A stretch of DNA of 59,501 nucleotides, from assembly GCF_014191725.1 (NCBI RefSeq), contig NZ_JACHWZ010000027.1:1-59501 (forward strand). The letters run 5' to 3'. This document shows positions 7,679 to 15,977 of the stretch, piece by piece. This DNA is from Microbulbifer rhizosphaerae (lineage in GTDB: Bacteria; Pseudomonadota; Gammaproteobacteria; Pseudomonadales; Cellvibrionaceae). The notes beneath the pieces are model-generated. The model had not been told where the DNA came from and made no database searches. It saw only the letters and a list, made by a program, of their open reading frames with translations. The translations under genes and the position numbers were made by a program. Numbering within the stretch: position 1 is the stretch's first letter; every line of letters starts with the position of its first letter.

Positions 7679-9142
7679 CTAACTATTTACTGATAATTCT
7701 AGGGTGAGCGGTTGATCCTGCCAGTGTTCCACTTCCTGGTACAGCAGTTCTTCGATTGCCGGGTGGTCGTCGAGCCAGTCGCGGGTGGTCTGCAGGCGGT
7801 AGCGGTCCAGTCCCGCGCTGAGCCGCAGGCCGTCCGCGCTGCGGTCGGTGCGGTCCCGGTGCAGGATGCAGGCCAGGCGCAGGCACAGCAGCAGATCCGG
7901 GTTGGGGTGGAAGCCGTAGTGTTTCCGCGGCGGTTTGATGCGTCCGCGCTGGTTGCGCAGCAGGTGGGCCAGGTATTCCTGTTCGCTGTGGGAGAAACCC
8001 GCCAGGTCCGCGTGCTCGATCATATAGGCGCCGAGTTTGCAGAAATCGTTGTGGGACAGGGCCAAGCCAATCTCGTGCAACTGGGCCGCCCACTGCAGGC
8101 GCTGCCGCTGTCCGACGCCACTTTGCGGGCGCAGTTGCCGAAGCAGCTCCCCGGCGCTGTCGCCTACCCGTCGGGCCTGGGCGTCGTCTATCTGCCAGCG
8201 GCGCATCAGTGCAGCCACGGTATCCGCACGGCGGTCGCCGCCGTGCAGGCGTCCGGCCAGGTCGTACACCATGCCCTCGCGGATCGCATAGGGAGACACC
8301 CGCATGCGCTGGATATCCAGTTCGCGGAAGATGGCGTGCAGAATCGCCAGGCCGGCGGCGAATACCGGCCGCCGCTCTGCCTCCAGGCCGGGCAGCTGCA
8401 TCTGGTCGCTGTGCGCGGTCGCCGCCACCTGCGCCGCCAGGCGTTCCAGCGGTTCCCGCTCGATATCCCCCAGTTCGCCGTCGTTCAGCACCCGGGCCAC
8501 CGCCTTCACCGTGCCGGAGGCGCCCATCACTTCGGCGCCTTCCGCCATATGTTGCAGTTCCTGGAGTTCCGCGCGCGCCGCGCGGAACGCGCGCTCGAAG
8601 TGGTTGGTGTTTTTATCGGAAATAACACCGCCGGGGAAAAAGCGCCGGTTGAAGGACACACAGCCCATATACAGGCTTTGCAACTGCTGCGGTACCTCGC
8701 GCCCGCGCACCAGCTCGGTGGAGCCGCCGCCGATATCGACGGCAAAGCGCAGCCGCGGCGGCCCACTGGCGGCGGCGATTACTCCGCTGTAGATGAGCCG
8801 CGCCTCCTCGACGCCACTGATAATTTCGATGGGCGCGCCGAGTATGGCCTCCGCTGCCTCCATAAAGCCGTCGGCGTTGACGGCCGCGCGCAACGTGTTG
8901 GTGCCCACACAGCGGATATGGTCCGACGGCAGCTTCGCCAGCACCGGGCGAAAGCGGCGCAGCGCCTCAAGCGCCCGCTCCGCCACCGCCGGGTCCAGGT
9001 TGCGCTCCTCGTCCAACCCCTCTGCCAGGCGCACCATGGCGCGATCGGTGTGCAGGCGCACCATACGCTGGTCGCGAAACTCCGCAAGCAGCAGGTGGAA
9101 ACTGTTGGAGCCCAGGTCCAGGGCGGCATAGCGTTCCGGCAT
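7679..9142 (-). CDS. ppx: Ppx/GppA exopolyphosphatase
   Basis: A 487-residue member of the ASKHA phosphatase family that removes terminal phosphate from polyphosphate or converts pppGpp to ppGpp. The two actin-like lobes show ALDLGSNSFHLLLAE at the N-terminus and DIGGGSTELVRG at about 145-157; the C-terminal half carries the HD-type helical region (Q-W-A-A-Q-L-H-E-I-G, L-S-H-N-D-F). I prefer the ATG at 9142, six bases after AGGA; another ATG two codons upstream at 9148 is possible. No ppk gene is adjacent. Ppx and GppA cannot be separated firmly by eye, but the domain length fits Ppx. Confidence 0.92.
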   Translation of the reverse strand: MPERYAALDLGSNSFHLLLAEFRDQRMVRLHTDRAMVRLAEGLDEERNLDPAVAERALEALRRFRPVLAKLPSDHIRCVGTNTLRAAVNADGFMEAAEAILGAPIEIISGVEEARLIYSGVIAAASGPPRLRFAVDIGGGSTELVRGREVPQQLQSLYMGCVSFNRRFFPGGVISDKNTNHFERAFRAARAELQELQHMAEGAEVMGASGTVKAVARVLNDGELGDIEREPLERLAAQVAATAHSDQMQLPGLEAERRPVFAAGLAILHAIFRELDIQRMRVSPYAIREGMVYDLAGRLHGGDRRADTVAALMRRWQIDDAQARRVGDSAGELLRQLRPQSGVGQRQRLQWAAQLHEIGLALSHNDFCKLGAYMIEHADLAGFSHSEQEYLAHLLRNQRGRIKPPRKHYGFHPNPDLLLCLRLACILHRDRTDRSADGLRLSAGLDRYRLQTTRDWLDDHPAIEELLYQEVEHWQDQPLTLELSVNS

Positions 9143-9189
9143 GGACATTCCTGTCAATAAAAGCAGGACCCGGGGAATTACGATTCGCA

Positions 9190-9210
9190 GGATGGGCAAA
9201 GCGCAGCGTG
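9190..9210. repeat. GATGGGC hairpin repeat
   Basis: GATGGGCA and TGCCCATC form an 8-bp stem around AAGCGCAGCG. The same unit occurs at about 940-976 inside the MITE. It lacks a T-run, so it is a dispersed repeat rather than a terminator. Confidence 0.6.
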
Positions 9211-9253
9211 CCCATCATCCCCCGGGAAACGTGATGGGCGCCCCGCGCTGGAT

Positions 9254-9790
9254 TCAGCGGCTGAAACCTACGAGCTTCCCGCGGCTAAACGAAAAGCGGT
9301 ATTTCTCCCCCACCTTCAGCCTCTGTCGGCATTCCGATTGCACGGTGATGCGCGGGTATTGGGGGGTGGTCACCCAGGTGCGGAAGTCGTTTCCGGGGCC
9401 GCGTCCTATCAGCCAGTAGTGGTCGCCGCCCTTGCAGGTCCCCGCTTGAACGCAGTTGTCGTAACCCCATACATAAGCGGCGATATCGTACTGAGCCGGA
9501 GCTTTCTCGGAAACGCGAAAGGGTTTGTCCGGGTCTCCGGTGGTGATGTAGAGATCGTCGAAGCGGATCTTGCGGAAATCTCTCGCGGGGGTGTCGCAGC
9601 TGACGGTGTGGCGCTGGGCGGCTACGCGTGCATGATTTGCGTGGGCGGCGGCTTTTTGCGTTACGGTTTCTTTTTGCGTTTCCGATTCTTTTTTTTTCGG
9701 CGGCGCCAGCTCGCTGGGCAGGTGGCCGCAGCCGCTGGCTGAAAGCAGTGCCAGTACGCCGAGTATTGCCGCCAGGCCGTCAAATCGCAC
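9254..9790 (-). CDS. Uncharacterised lipoprotein
   Basis: A 178-residue protein with a lipoprotein signal: hydrophobic stretch then L-S-A-S-G-C, the cysteine being the lipidation site near residue 21. A charged Lys/Glu/Thr-rich linker at about 30-55 leads into a compact globular part with four further cysteines (Cys64, Cys112, Cys118 and Cys153 approximately), which could pair as disulfides in the periplasm. The globular part has W-G-Y-D-N-C and G-D-H-Y-W-L-I-G-R-G-P-G-N. I do not recognise the family. It lies between ppx and aceK, same strand, with modest gaps and no evident operon. Confidence 0.8.
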   Translation of the reverse strand: MRFDGLAAILGVLALLSASGCGHLPSELAPPKKKESETQKETVTQKAAAHANHARVAAQRHTVSCDTPARDFRKIRFDDLYITTGDPDKPFRVSEKAPAQYDIAAYVWGYDNCVQAGTCKGGDHYWLIGRGPGNDFRTWVTTPQYPRITVQSECRQRLKVGEKYRFSFSRGKLVGFSR

Positions 9791-9852
9791 CGTTTACTCC
9801 TCTCCCTTTGGGCGCCATTAGTCCTCTATCCACTATAGCCGCAAACCTGAAA

Positions 9853-11607
9853 TCACGGATTCTGCGGCGCCCCGGCACGGCGTCGTTTGAACCGCCATTT
9901 GCGCCGGTAGGGAAAGGCACTCTCGATATGCCCGGCGCGAATCCGGTCCTGCAACCGCTGCCAGTAACGGCAGTCGTAGAGATCGCTGTGCTGGTCCTCG
10001 AACGCCTTGCGCGCGATGGGGTTACCGGAGAAAAACAGAGGGAATTCCTCCGGAAAAACATCCGCCTCACCCACCGTGTACCAGGGCTGGTCCGACAATT
10101 CATCCTCCACGGTGTGGGCCTCGGGGAGTTTGCGGAAGTTGCACTCGGTGAGCGGACAGAGCTCGTCGTAATCGTAGAAGACCACGCGGCCGTGGCGGGT
10201 GACGCCGAAGTTTTTCAGAAGCATGTCGCCGGGGAAGATATTCGCCGCCGCCAGCTGTTTGATGGCGTTGCCATACTCCTCCATGGCAGCGCGGGTCTCC
10301 TGGTCGCTGGCATCCTGCAGGTAGAGATTCAGCGGCTGCATGCGCCGCTCCACATACAGATGCTTGATGATCACCCACTTCTCGTCCATTTCCAGTTTGG
10401 ACGGCGCCAGTTTCTGCAGCTCCTCCAGCAGCTCTTCGCTGAATCGGTTCCGGTAAAAGATAAAGTTGGTGTACTCCTGGGTGTCCGCCATGCGCCCAAC
10501 CCGGTCGGAACGGGAGACGAACTTGTATTTCTCCCGCACTATTTCTTCGGTAACGGTTTTCGGGCGGTCGAATTTGTCCTTGATCACCTTGAACACCACC
10601 GGATAGGAGGGCAGGGTGAACACGCACATCACCATGCCCTTGATGCCCGGGGCGATTACGAACTTATCGCTGCTTACCTTCATATGCGCGAGGATGTGGC
10701 GGTAGAACTCCGTCTTGCCGTGCTTGTGAAAGCCGATGGAGTTGTACAGCTCCGAGCGGGTTTTCTGCGGCATGATGGTGGAGAGGAATCGCACGACCCG
10801 CGACGGGATGGGCGCGTCCACCATGAAGTAGGAGCGGGTGAAACTGAAAATGATACTGGTGGAGTCGTGGTCGTAGATCACCGTATCCACGAAAATCCCG
10901 CCGCGGCCGTTGTTCAGGCAGGGCAGGATCAGCGGGATCACTTCACCGCCGAACATCATGCGCCCCACCAGGTAGGCCGCCTTGTTGCGGTAGAACACCG
11001 ACTCCAGCATATCCACCCGCAGATCCTTTTCATTCTCCAGGTGCGCCAGGGGGGCCGCGCGCAGCGATGCGCAGATATTGGCGATATCCCGCTCTTTGTT
11101 CTCCCAGGGGATGGAAAAACCGTAGTCGTCGAGGATGTCCTCGATCATGTACTCGAGGCCGTCGTGGCCGCTGTAGCTGATATAGATGCTGTAGTCGCGC
11201 AGCGGCTTGTCGTCCGGCGGGCGGGAGGGTTTGACGAACAGGTTGCTGTCGTGAATATGGGCATGGTGGAACTGGCTGCAGAACACCGAATTGAAGAAGG
11301 TCTCGGCAATCTCGTAGTTGCTGTGGTTGGCCACCAGCTGGGCAAAAGTGGCGCGCGCCTCGTGCCACAGCTCCAGCATACTGGTGTCCTTGCTGGTCAC
11401 CGAGTGCACCAGTTTGACCACTTGGTTGACCTTGGTCTTGTAGATGTCGATGCGTTCCTTATTAGCCCGGTGTGCCTCCTGCCAGGCGGCCCGTTCAAAG
11501 CGTGCCTTTGCTCCCAGGGTGATGTTCTGGAAGTCGGCGAAGTAGGCGTCGAAGCCGTTGAGAATCGTTTTGGCAATACGCCGGGCAGTGGGGGAGTGAT
11601 TGGTCAT
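9853..11607 (-). CDS. aceK: Isocitrate dehydrogenase kinase/phosphatase (AceK)
   Basis: A 584-residue bifunctional enzyme that phosphorylates and dephosphorylates isocitrate dehydrogenase, steering carbon between the TCA cycle and the glyoxylate bypass. The regulatory N-terminal half is followed by the kinase-like half with the ATP loop A-P-G-I-K-G-M-V-M at about residue 315, F-K-V-I-K-D-K-F around 336, and the catalytic segment LLKNFGVTRHGRVVFYDYDE. Length equals the E. coli protein to within a few residues. In enterobacteria aceK follows aceBA; here it stands alone, which is common in marine gammaproteobacteria. Confidence 0.97.
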   Translation of the reverse strand: MTNHSPTARRIAKTILNGFDAYFADFQNITLGAKARFERAAWQEAHRANKERIDIYKTKVNQVVKLVHSVTSKDTSMLELWHEARATFAQLVANHSNYEIAETFFNSVFCSQFHHAHIHDSNLFVKPSRPPDDKPLRDYSIYISYSGHDGLEYMIEDILDDYGFSIPWENKERDIANICASLRAAPLAHLENEKDLRVDMLESVFYRNKAAYLVGRMMFGGEVIPLILPCLNNGRGGIFVDTVIYDHDSTSIIFSFTRSYFMVDAPIPSRVVRFLSTIMPQKTRSELYNSIGFHKHGKTEFYRHILAHMKVSSDKFVIAPGIKGMVMCVFTLPSYPVVFKVIKDKFDRPKTVTEEIVREKYKFVSRSDRVGRMADTQEYTNFIFYRNRFSEELLEELQKLAPSKLEMDEKWVIIKHLYVERRMQPLNLYLQDASDQETRAAMEEYGNAIKQLAAANIFPGDMLLKNFGVTRHGRVVFYDYDELCPLTECNFRKLPEAHTVEDELSDQPWYTVGEADVFPEEFPLFFSGNPIARKAFEDQHSDLYDCRYWQRLQDRIRAGHIESAFPYRRKWRFKRRRAGAPQNP

Positions 11608-11638
11608 ACTAAACTTTAGGAGCTGGGACCTCAGCTTC

Positions 11639-11730
11639 GTAGGAGCGGCCGCTGGCCGCGATTCGCATCCCCTGCTACGTAGAGAAGTCGATCGCGGCCA
11701 GCGGCGGATGGCCGCCCCGCCGCTCCTACA
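11639..11730. repeat. REP/BIME pair (family A)
   Basis: Two inverted REP units: GTAGGAGCGGCCGCTGGCCG at the left and its complement ending GCCGCTCCTAC at the right, about 35 bases apart. It lies between divergent aceK and the MarC gene. Confidence 0.9.
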
Positions 11731-11770
11731 GGGGTTAGGGCGATATTAGCACGGCAGCCGGGAGCGCCTC

Positions 11771-12379
11771 TTGAGCGAATGGATCAATAGCTTTGTCTTT
11801 TTCTTCGCGGTAATCGACCCGGTGGGCACCCTGCCGATATTTATCGCCGTGACCAGCCTGCACAGCGAGTGGCAGAAGCGCAAGATCGCAATGCTGGCGG
11901 TGGCAGTGGCCGCCGGCATACTGCTGTTCTTCCTGTTTGCCGGCCAGTATTTGTTGGAGGCCATCGGGGTACCCCTGTCCGCCTTCCAGGTGGCCGGGGG
12001 CGTGGTGCTGTTCCTGTTCGCGCTTACCATGATTTTCGGTGAGGGTAAGCCGGAGCAGGAAATGGATATCCTGAAAGAGGGCCACGAAACCGCCATCTTT
12101 CCGCTGGCGGTGCCGTCCATTGCTTCCCCCGGGGCCATGCTCGCCGCGGTGGTGCTCACCGACAACTACCGCTTTGACCCCGTCCATCAGATAAGAATTG
12201 CCACCGCCATGCTGGCGGTGCTCGGCATCGTGCTGTTGCTGCTGCTCACCGCCAACTGGATCTTCCGCTGGATCGGCAATGCCGGGGCCAGCATCGTCAG
12301 CCGGGTGATGGGGCTGATCCTGGCCTCGGTAGCCACCACCAATGTGCTGGTGGGTATACAGCAGTTCTTCGTTGTCTGA
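11771..12379 (+). CDS. MarC family integral membrane protein
   Basis: A 202-residue protein with six hydrophobic helices, beginning LSEWINSFVFFFAVIDPVGT. The I-D-P-V-G-T-L-P-I-F motif and F-P-L-A-V-P-S-I-A-S-P-G-A-M are hallmarks of the MarC/NAAT family. The family was once linked to multiple antibiotic resistance, but that link was not upheld and the transported substrate is unknown. The start is TTG at 11771, six bases after GGAG; no ATG is available in the conserved N-terminus. It converges on the next gene with a gap of only five bases. Confidence 0.9.
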   Translation: MSEWINSFVFFFAVIDPVGTLPIFIAVTSLHSEWQKRKIAMLAVAVAAGILLFFLFAGQYLLEAIGVPLSAFQVAGGVVLFLFALTMIFGEGKPEQEMDILKEGHETAIFPLAVPSIASPGAMLAAVVLTDNYRFDPVHQIRIATAMLAVLGIVLLLLLTANWIFRWIGNAGASIVSRVMGLILASVATTNVLVGIQQFFVV

Positions 12380-12384
12380 GCCCG

Positions 12385-12729
12385 CTAGCCGTGAATCTCA
12401 CGGCTGTCCCCCGGTACCTGTTCCCGCCGTTGCTTCCCGTAATCCCGTATCACTGCCGCCACGCGCAGGCGGTAATCGGCAAAGTAACCGCCGCGCCCGA
12501 GCATCTGCGCCTTCCGGTGCTCCTCACGCCGACGCCACTCGGCGACGGCCTCATCGCTGTCGAAAAAGCTCAGGGACAGAATCTTGCCCGGCTCATTCAG
12601 GCTCTCGAAGCGCTCGATGGAAATAAATCCCTCGACGGATTCCAGCAGCGGGCGGAGTTCGGTGGCCATATCCAGGTAATCCTGTCTGCGCTCCGGTTTC
12701 GGCCACACCTCGAAAATTACCGCGATCAC
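12385..12729 (-). CDS. Antibiotic-biosynthesis-monooxygenase (ABM) fold protein
   Basis: A 114-residue ferredoxin-like alpha+beta protein. I-A-V-I-F-E-V-W-P-K-P-E-R-R-Q-D-Y at the start, G-F-I-S-I-E-R-F and I-L-S-L-S-F-F-D-S-D-E-A-V-A-E-W-R are the expected ABM strand-helix pattern; such proteins are small dimeric oxygenases or heme/quinone-handling enzymes. The start is GTG at 12729 and its bases overlap the stop of the NIPSNAP gene (GTGA), so the two are translationally coupled. Substrate unknown. The divergent regulator at 13148 probably controls the pair. Confidence 0.85.
   Translation of the reverse strand: MIAVIFEVWPKPERRQDYLDMATELRPLLESVEGFISIERFESLNEPGKILSLSFFDSDEAVAEWRRREEHRKAQMLGRGGYFADYRLRVAAVIRDYGKQRREQVPGDSREIHG
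12387..12405. terminator. Possible bidirectional hairpin between convergent genes
   Basis: AGCCGTGA-ATC-TCACGGCT is a perfect 8-bp stem with a three-base loop, spanning the 3' end of the monooxygenase gene. No T-run follows on either strand, so it is a weak candidate. Confidence 0.35.
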
Positions 12730-13070
12730 GGCTTCACCCCCGGTTTCACTAAAGCCGCGTGGGGCGCTGAAGCCAGCTTCAGGAATATTCTCTCCTCCCT
12801 GAGCAGGAATTTCTCCCGCTGGGCAAAGCGGTAGTTTTCCCTGCCGAGCGGGTCCTCCGCCAGGCGCGCGCGATAGGCCTCGTAGGCGGCGAGGCTGTCC
12901 AGGTTGTAGATCCCGTACGCGGTGGTGGTCGATCCCTCGTGCGGCGCGAAATAACCGACCAGGTCGGCGCCGCAGCGGGGAATCGCCTGGCCCCAGTTGC
13001 GGGCGTACTGCTCGAAGGCGGATTTTTTCTGGGGATCTATTTCGTAGCGGATAAAGCAGGTAATGGGCAT
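12726..13070 (-). CDS. NIPSNAP family protein
   Basis: A 114-residue protein of the same dimeric alpha/beta-barrel superfamily as its neighbour. It starts MPITCFIRYEIDPQKKSAFE and shows the NIPSNAP-type F-A-P-H-E-G and Y-R-A-R-L-x-x-D-P segments. It is first in a two-gene operon with the ABM protein (four-base overlap). Bacterial NIPSNAP proteins have no fixed role; the pairing with an ABM protein under an ArsR-like repressor suggests response to, or modification of, a small toxic compound. That is inference. Confidence 0.85.
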   Translation of the reverse strand: MPITCFIRYEIDPQKKSAFEQYARNWGQAIPRCGADLVGYFAPHEGSTTTAYGIYNLDSLAAYEAYRARLAEDPLGRENYRFAQREKFLLREERIFLKLASAPHAALVKPGVKP

Positions 13071-13086
13071 GGCTGTTCTCCAGGTT

Positions 13087-13107
13087 TACTGTACGCCGCC
13101 GACAGTA
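13087..13107. promoter_or_regulatory. Candidate operator between regulator and NIPSNAP operon
   Basis: TACTGT at 13087-13092 and its exact complement ACAGTA at 13102-13107 are nine bases apart, a spacing of about two helical turns centre to centre, as bound by dimeric winged-helix repressors. It is the only clear dyad in the 77-bp divergent intergenic region. Confidence 0.5.
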
Positions 13108-13147
13108 CACCATGGTGCCGGATCGATAATTCGACGGGGAACGAACT

Positions 13148-13822
13148 GTGGATGCACCACCCATTGCTTCACTAAGCGCGCTGATCGGCGACCCGGCCCG
13201 CGCCCTGATGCTCAGTGCGCTGATGGACGGGCGCGCGCGCACCGCCTCTGAACTGGCGGACCGGGCCGGTATTACCCGCCAGACCGCCAGTGCGCATCTG
13301 GCGAAACTGACGGATGGCGGCCTCCTGTCCCTGGAGCGCCAGGGGCGCCACCGGTATTTCCAGTTGCGATGCGAAGAGGTGGCTTCGGTGCTGGAGAGCC
13401 TGATGGTCCTGGGGCACCAGCTTCCGCGGGGAGGGCGGGAACCGCATTCGCCGGAGCGGTGTGCGCGCACCTGTTACGACCACCTGGCGGGCCGGCTTGG
13501 CGTGGAACTGCTGGAAAGCCTGAGTGAAAGAGGGCACCTGGAGACCCGCACCGCGCAGTTGTCCCTGTCGTCATCCGGGGAGGACCTGTTTGAGCGACTC
13601 GGGATCGACTGGCGGGGACTGCAGTGCGGCAGGCGCAACTATGCCAGGTTGTGCCTGGACTGGAGCGAGCGCAGGCACCACCTGGCCGGAGCCCTCGGTG
13701 CGGCGCTGCTGCACCATTTCCTCGACAGCGACTGGATTCGCCGCCAGGCCGATTCGAGGGCGGTGGTGCTTACCGGAAAAGGCCGTAAAGCCCTCGGGCA
13801 TTGGTTTGACCTCCCTTTGTAG
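13148..13822 (+). CDS. ArsR-like winged-helix transcriptional regulator
   Basis: A 224-residue protein. Residues 1-80 are an ArsR-type winged helix: G-D-P-A-R-A-L-M-L-S-A-L-M-D-G-R, the recognition region S-E-L-A-D-R-A-G-I-T-R-Q-T-A-S-A-H-L, and the wing L-E-R-Q-G-R-H-R-Y-F. The longer C-terminal half with R-x-C-x-R-T-C-Y-D-H-L-A-G and C-L-D-W-S-E-R-R-H-H-L-A-G-A is found in a set of ArsR-like regulators bigger than metal sensors; its C-D/H residues could bind a ligand. The start is GTG at 13148 after GGGGA. It is divergent from the NIPSNAP operon and probably represses it and itself through the dyad at 13087. Confidence 0.88.
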   Translation: MDAPPIASLSALIGDPARALMLSALMDGRARTASELADRAGITRQTASAHLAKLTDGGLLSLERQGRHRYFQLRCEEVASVLESLMVLGHQLPRGGREPHSPERCARTCYDHLAGRLGVELLESLSERGHLETRTAQLSLSSSGEDLFERLGIDWRGLQCGRRNYARLCLDWSERRHHLAGALGAALLHHFLDSDWIRRQADSRAVVLTGKGRKALGHWFDLPL

Positions 13823-13907
13823 GAGCGGCGGGGCGGCCATCCGCCGCTGGCCGCGATCAGTATCTGCTACGGAGCAAACTCGATCGCGGCCAACGGCCGC
13901 TCCTACA
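13819..13907. repeat. REP/BIME pair (family A)
   Basis: TGTAGGAGCGGCGGGGCGGC at the left and CGCGGCCAACGGCCGCTCCT at the right, inverted, between the convergent regulator and phosphatase genes. Confidence 0.88.
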
Positions 13908-13917
13908 AGAGGGGAAG

Positions 13918-15834
13918 TCAGCTCCCTATCAGTTTTCCGTCTTTGCGCCGGATCGCCAGCACCGCGGGCCGCGGCGGCAGCGCGGGATCGTTATCCGGCC
14001 AGCGGTGCAGGGGGTTGTCGAAGGTGGAGTCGCCGTCGCTCGCCGGGTGCTGCACCGAGACGAACAGGGTCTTTCCGTCCGGGGTGAACTCCGGGCCGCA
14101 GAGTTCCGCGCCGCGGGGGCAGCCGAAGAAATGTTTGGGCAGTGCGCGTCGCTCGCCTTCGGTGGCCATGGCCCAGAGGCCGTCGTGGAAGCCGAAGCGC
14201 TCGCAGCCGTCGGTGGCGATCCACATATTGCCGCGGCTATCGAAGGCCACATTGTCCGGACAGGCGAACCAGCCGTGGGCGGAAATACTGCCTGGCCGCT
14301 GTTCGCCGTAGGCGCCGCGCTCCCGCGGGTCTTCCGCATTGGGATTGCCGCCGAGCAGGAAGGTGTTCCATTGGAAAGTGTCGCTGGTGTGGTCGCGCCG
14401 GCCGTTTTCCCCCGGCGGGACGATTTCCAGCACGTGCCCGGCGGTGTTGCGCGGGCGGGGGTTGGCCGCGTCCGTCTCGTCCGCATCGCGTTTTTTGTTT
14501 TTGGTCAGCATCACGTAGGTGCAGTCGTTGACCGGGTTGGTCTCCACATCCTCCGGGCGGTCCATGGGGGTGGCGCCGGCGAGTTTTGCCGCACGTCGTG
14601 CGTCGATCAGCACATCTGCCTGGTTGCGAAAGCCGTTTTCCGCCGTGAGTGGTCCCTCGCCGAATACCAGCGGTAGCCAGCGACCGCTGCCGTTTTCGTC
14701 GAAGCGTGCCGCGTACAGAGTGCCGTCGGTCAGCAGCTGGCGATTGTGGGCGAAGTCACCGGGCCGGTAGGGGCGGCGGGATACGTACTTGTATACGCAC
14801 TTCTCGATGCCGTCGTCGCCGCCGTAGGCGGCGACGGGCTGGCCCGGCTTGCACACCAGGGTAAAGCCCTCGTGCACGAACCGCCCCAGGTTGGTGAGCT
14901 TGCGCGGTCTGCTCGCCGGATCGTAGGGGGCCAATTCCACCATCCAGCCGAAGCGGTTGGGCTCGTTGGGCTCCACGGCGATATCGAAGCGGCGGTCGTG
15001 CTCGCCCCAGTTGCGGTTGTCCGGCGCTATGCCAAAAGTGTGGTGATTACGAGCTTCCACCGGGTCGGCGATACTGTCCGGGTCGCCTTGAAAGGCACTG
15101 CCGAATCCCTCCTCGGCGATCAGCACCGTCCCCCAGGGCGTTTTGCCGCCGGCGCAGTTGCCAACGGTACCGAAAACCCGCGCGCCACTGGGGTCGGCGG
15201 CGGTCTGCAGGCGCGAGTCGCCGGCGGCGGGGCCGACGATATCCATCTCTGTGTTCAGAGTGATGCGGCGGTTGTAGGGGCTGCCGACCACCGGGCGCCA
15301 GCCGCCCGCGGTCTTTTCAATTTCCACTACCGTGTGACCGCAGGCGGCCTGCTCCACCGCGACGTGCTCCGCGCTGACGCTGTATTCGCCACTGTAACCG
15401 GAGAACATCAGGTGCGGCTGGGTGTATTCATGGTTTACGCACAGCAGTCCGCGCTCGCTGTTGCGGCTGACGCTGTGCCGATCGACGCCCCCCGGACCGG
15501 CGTCATGGTCGAGAGGCATAAAAGCAATAAAGTCGTTGTTGTAGCCGAAGCGCCTTTCCTGTTCGGCGGCATTTAGCACAGCGGGATCGAAAGGGCCGGC
15601 GCCGGCAGCCAGCGGGTCGCCCCAGCGCAGCAGGATATCGGCACTGTAACCTTCCGGCAGGTGGTGGCGGCCGTCGAGGCCGTGGGGAATTTCCGCAAAG
15701 GCCAGGTTTTCCTCCCCGGTATTTTTCCCGCGGCCGCAGCCCGGTAGCAGTCCGACGCCGGCACTGGCGGCGGTGGCCGCGCCCAGGGTTTTTAGCAACG
15801 CGCGGCGCTCAGGATTTTTCAGTGTCTTATCCAC
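13918..15834 (-). CDS. PhoX-type alkaline phosphatase (DUF839), Tat-exported
   Basis: A 638-residue protein of the PhoX/DUF839 family, calcium- and iron-dependent monophosphatases that release phosphate from organic esters. The N-terminus has a twin-arginine signal (E-R-R-A-L-L-K-T-L-G), so it is exported folded; a cysteine at residue 33 (LLPGC) may even allow lipidation. Family landmarks are N-H-E at 134-136 and GNCAGGKTPWGT at 225-236 with the metal-ligand Cys227. It sits beside the TonB receptor and phytase, reading the opposite way, so the three form a phosphate-scavenging neighbourhood. Length fits the family. Confidence 0.92.
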   Translation of the reverse strand: MDKTLKNPERRALLKTLGAATAASAGVGLLPGCGRGKNTGEENLAFAEIPHGLDGRHHLPEGYSADILLRWGDPLAAGAGPFDPAVLNAAEQERRFGYNNDFIAFMPLDHDAGPGGVDRHSVSRNSERGLLCVNHEYTQPHLMFSGYSGEYSVSAEHVAVEQAACGHTVVEIEKTAGGWRPVVGSPYNRRITLNTEMDIVGPAAGDSRLQTAADPSGARVFGTVGNCAGGKTPWGTVLIAEEGFGSAFQGDPDSIADPVEARNHHTFGIAPDNRNWGEHDRRFDIAVEPNEPNRFGWMVELAPYDPASRPRKLTNLGRFVHEGFTLVCKPGQPVAAYGGDDGIEKCVYKYVSRRPYRPGDFAHNRQLLTDGTLYAARFDENGSGRWLPLVFGEGPLTAENGFRNQADVLIDARRAAKLAGATPMDRPEDVETNPVNDCTYVMLTKNKKRDADETDAANPRPRNTAGHVLEIVPPGENGRRDHTSDTFQWNTFLLGGNPNAEDPRERGAYGEQRPGSISAHGWFACPDNVAFDSRGNMWIATDGCERFGFHDGLWAMATEGERRALPKHFFGCPRGAELCGPEFTPDGKTLFVSVQHPASDGDSTFDNPLHRWPDNDPALPPRPAVLAIRRKDGKLIGS

Positions 15835-15857
15835 GGTCTTCTCCGGTCGTATTTTCT

Positions 15858-15940
15858 CCGTTCTCCAGAATAGTAGGGCTTCACTGTTACAAATTTAAAA
15901 AATTCGTAATGCAACAGTCATATCTATTCACTAGCCTGCG
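15858..15940. promoter_or_regulatory. Divergent promoter region of PhoX and TonB receptor genes
   Basis: The 143-bp region between the divergent genes is notably AT-rich at its centre (ACAAATTTAAAAAATTCGTA). It is flanked by inverted ACTGTT and AACAGT, the former reading CTGTTACA, which resembles half of a Pho box. A full two-repeat Pho box was not found, so control by PhoB is only a possibility. Confidence 0.3.
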
Positions 15941-15977
15941 CCCCATTCGATAAAACCACCGCCAGAATGGGAATTCT

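Noticed and set aside
9187..9240. GATGGGC hairpin as terminator of the lipoprotein gene
   Set aside because: No T-run follows, and the same unit is repeated elsewhere, so it is a dispersed repeat.
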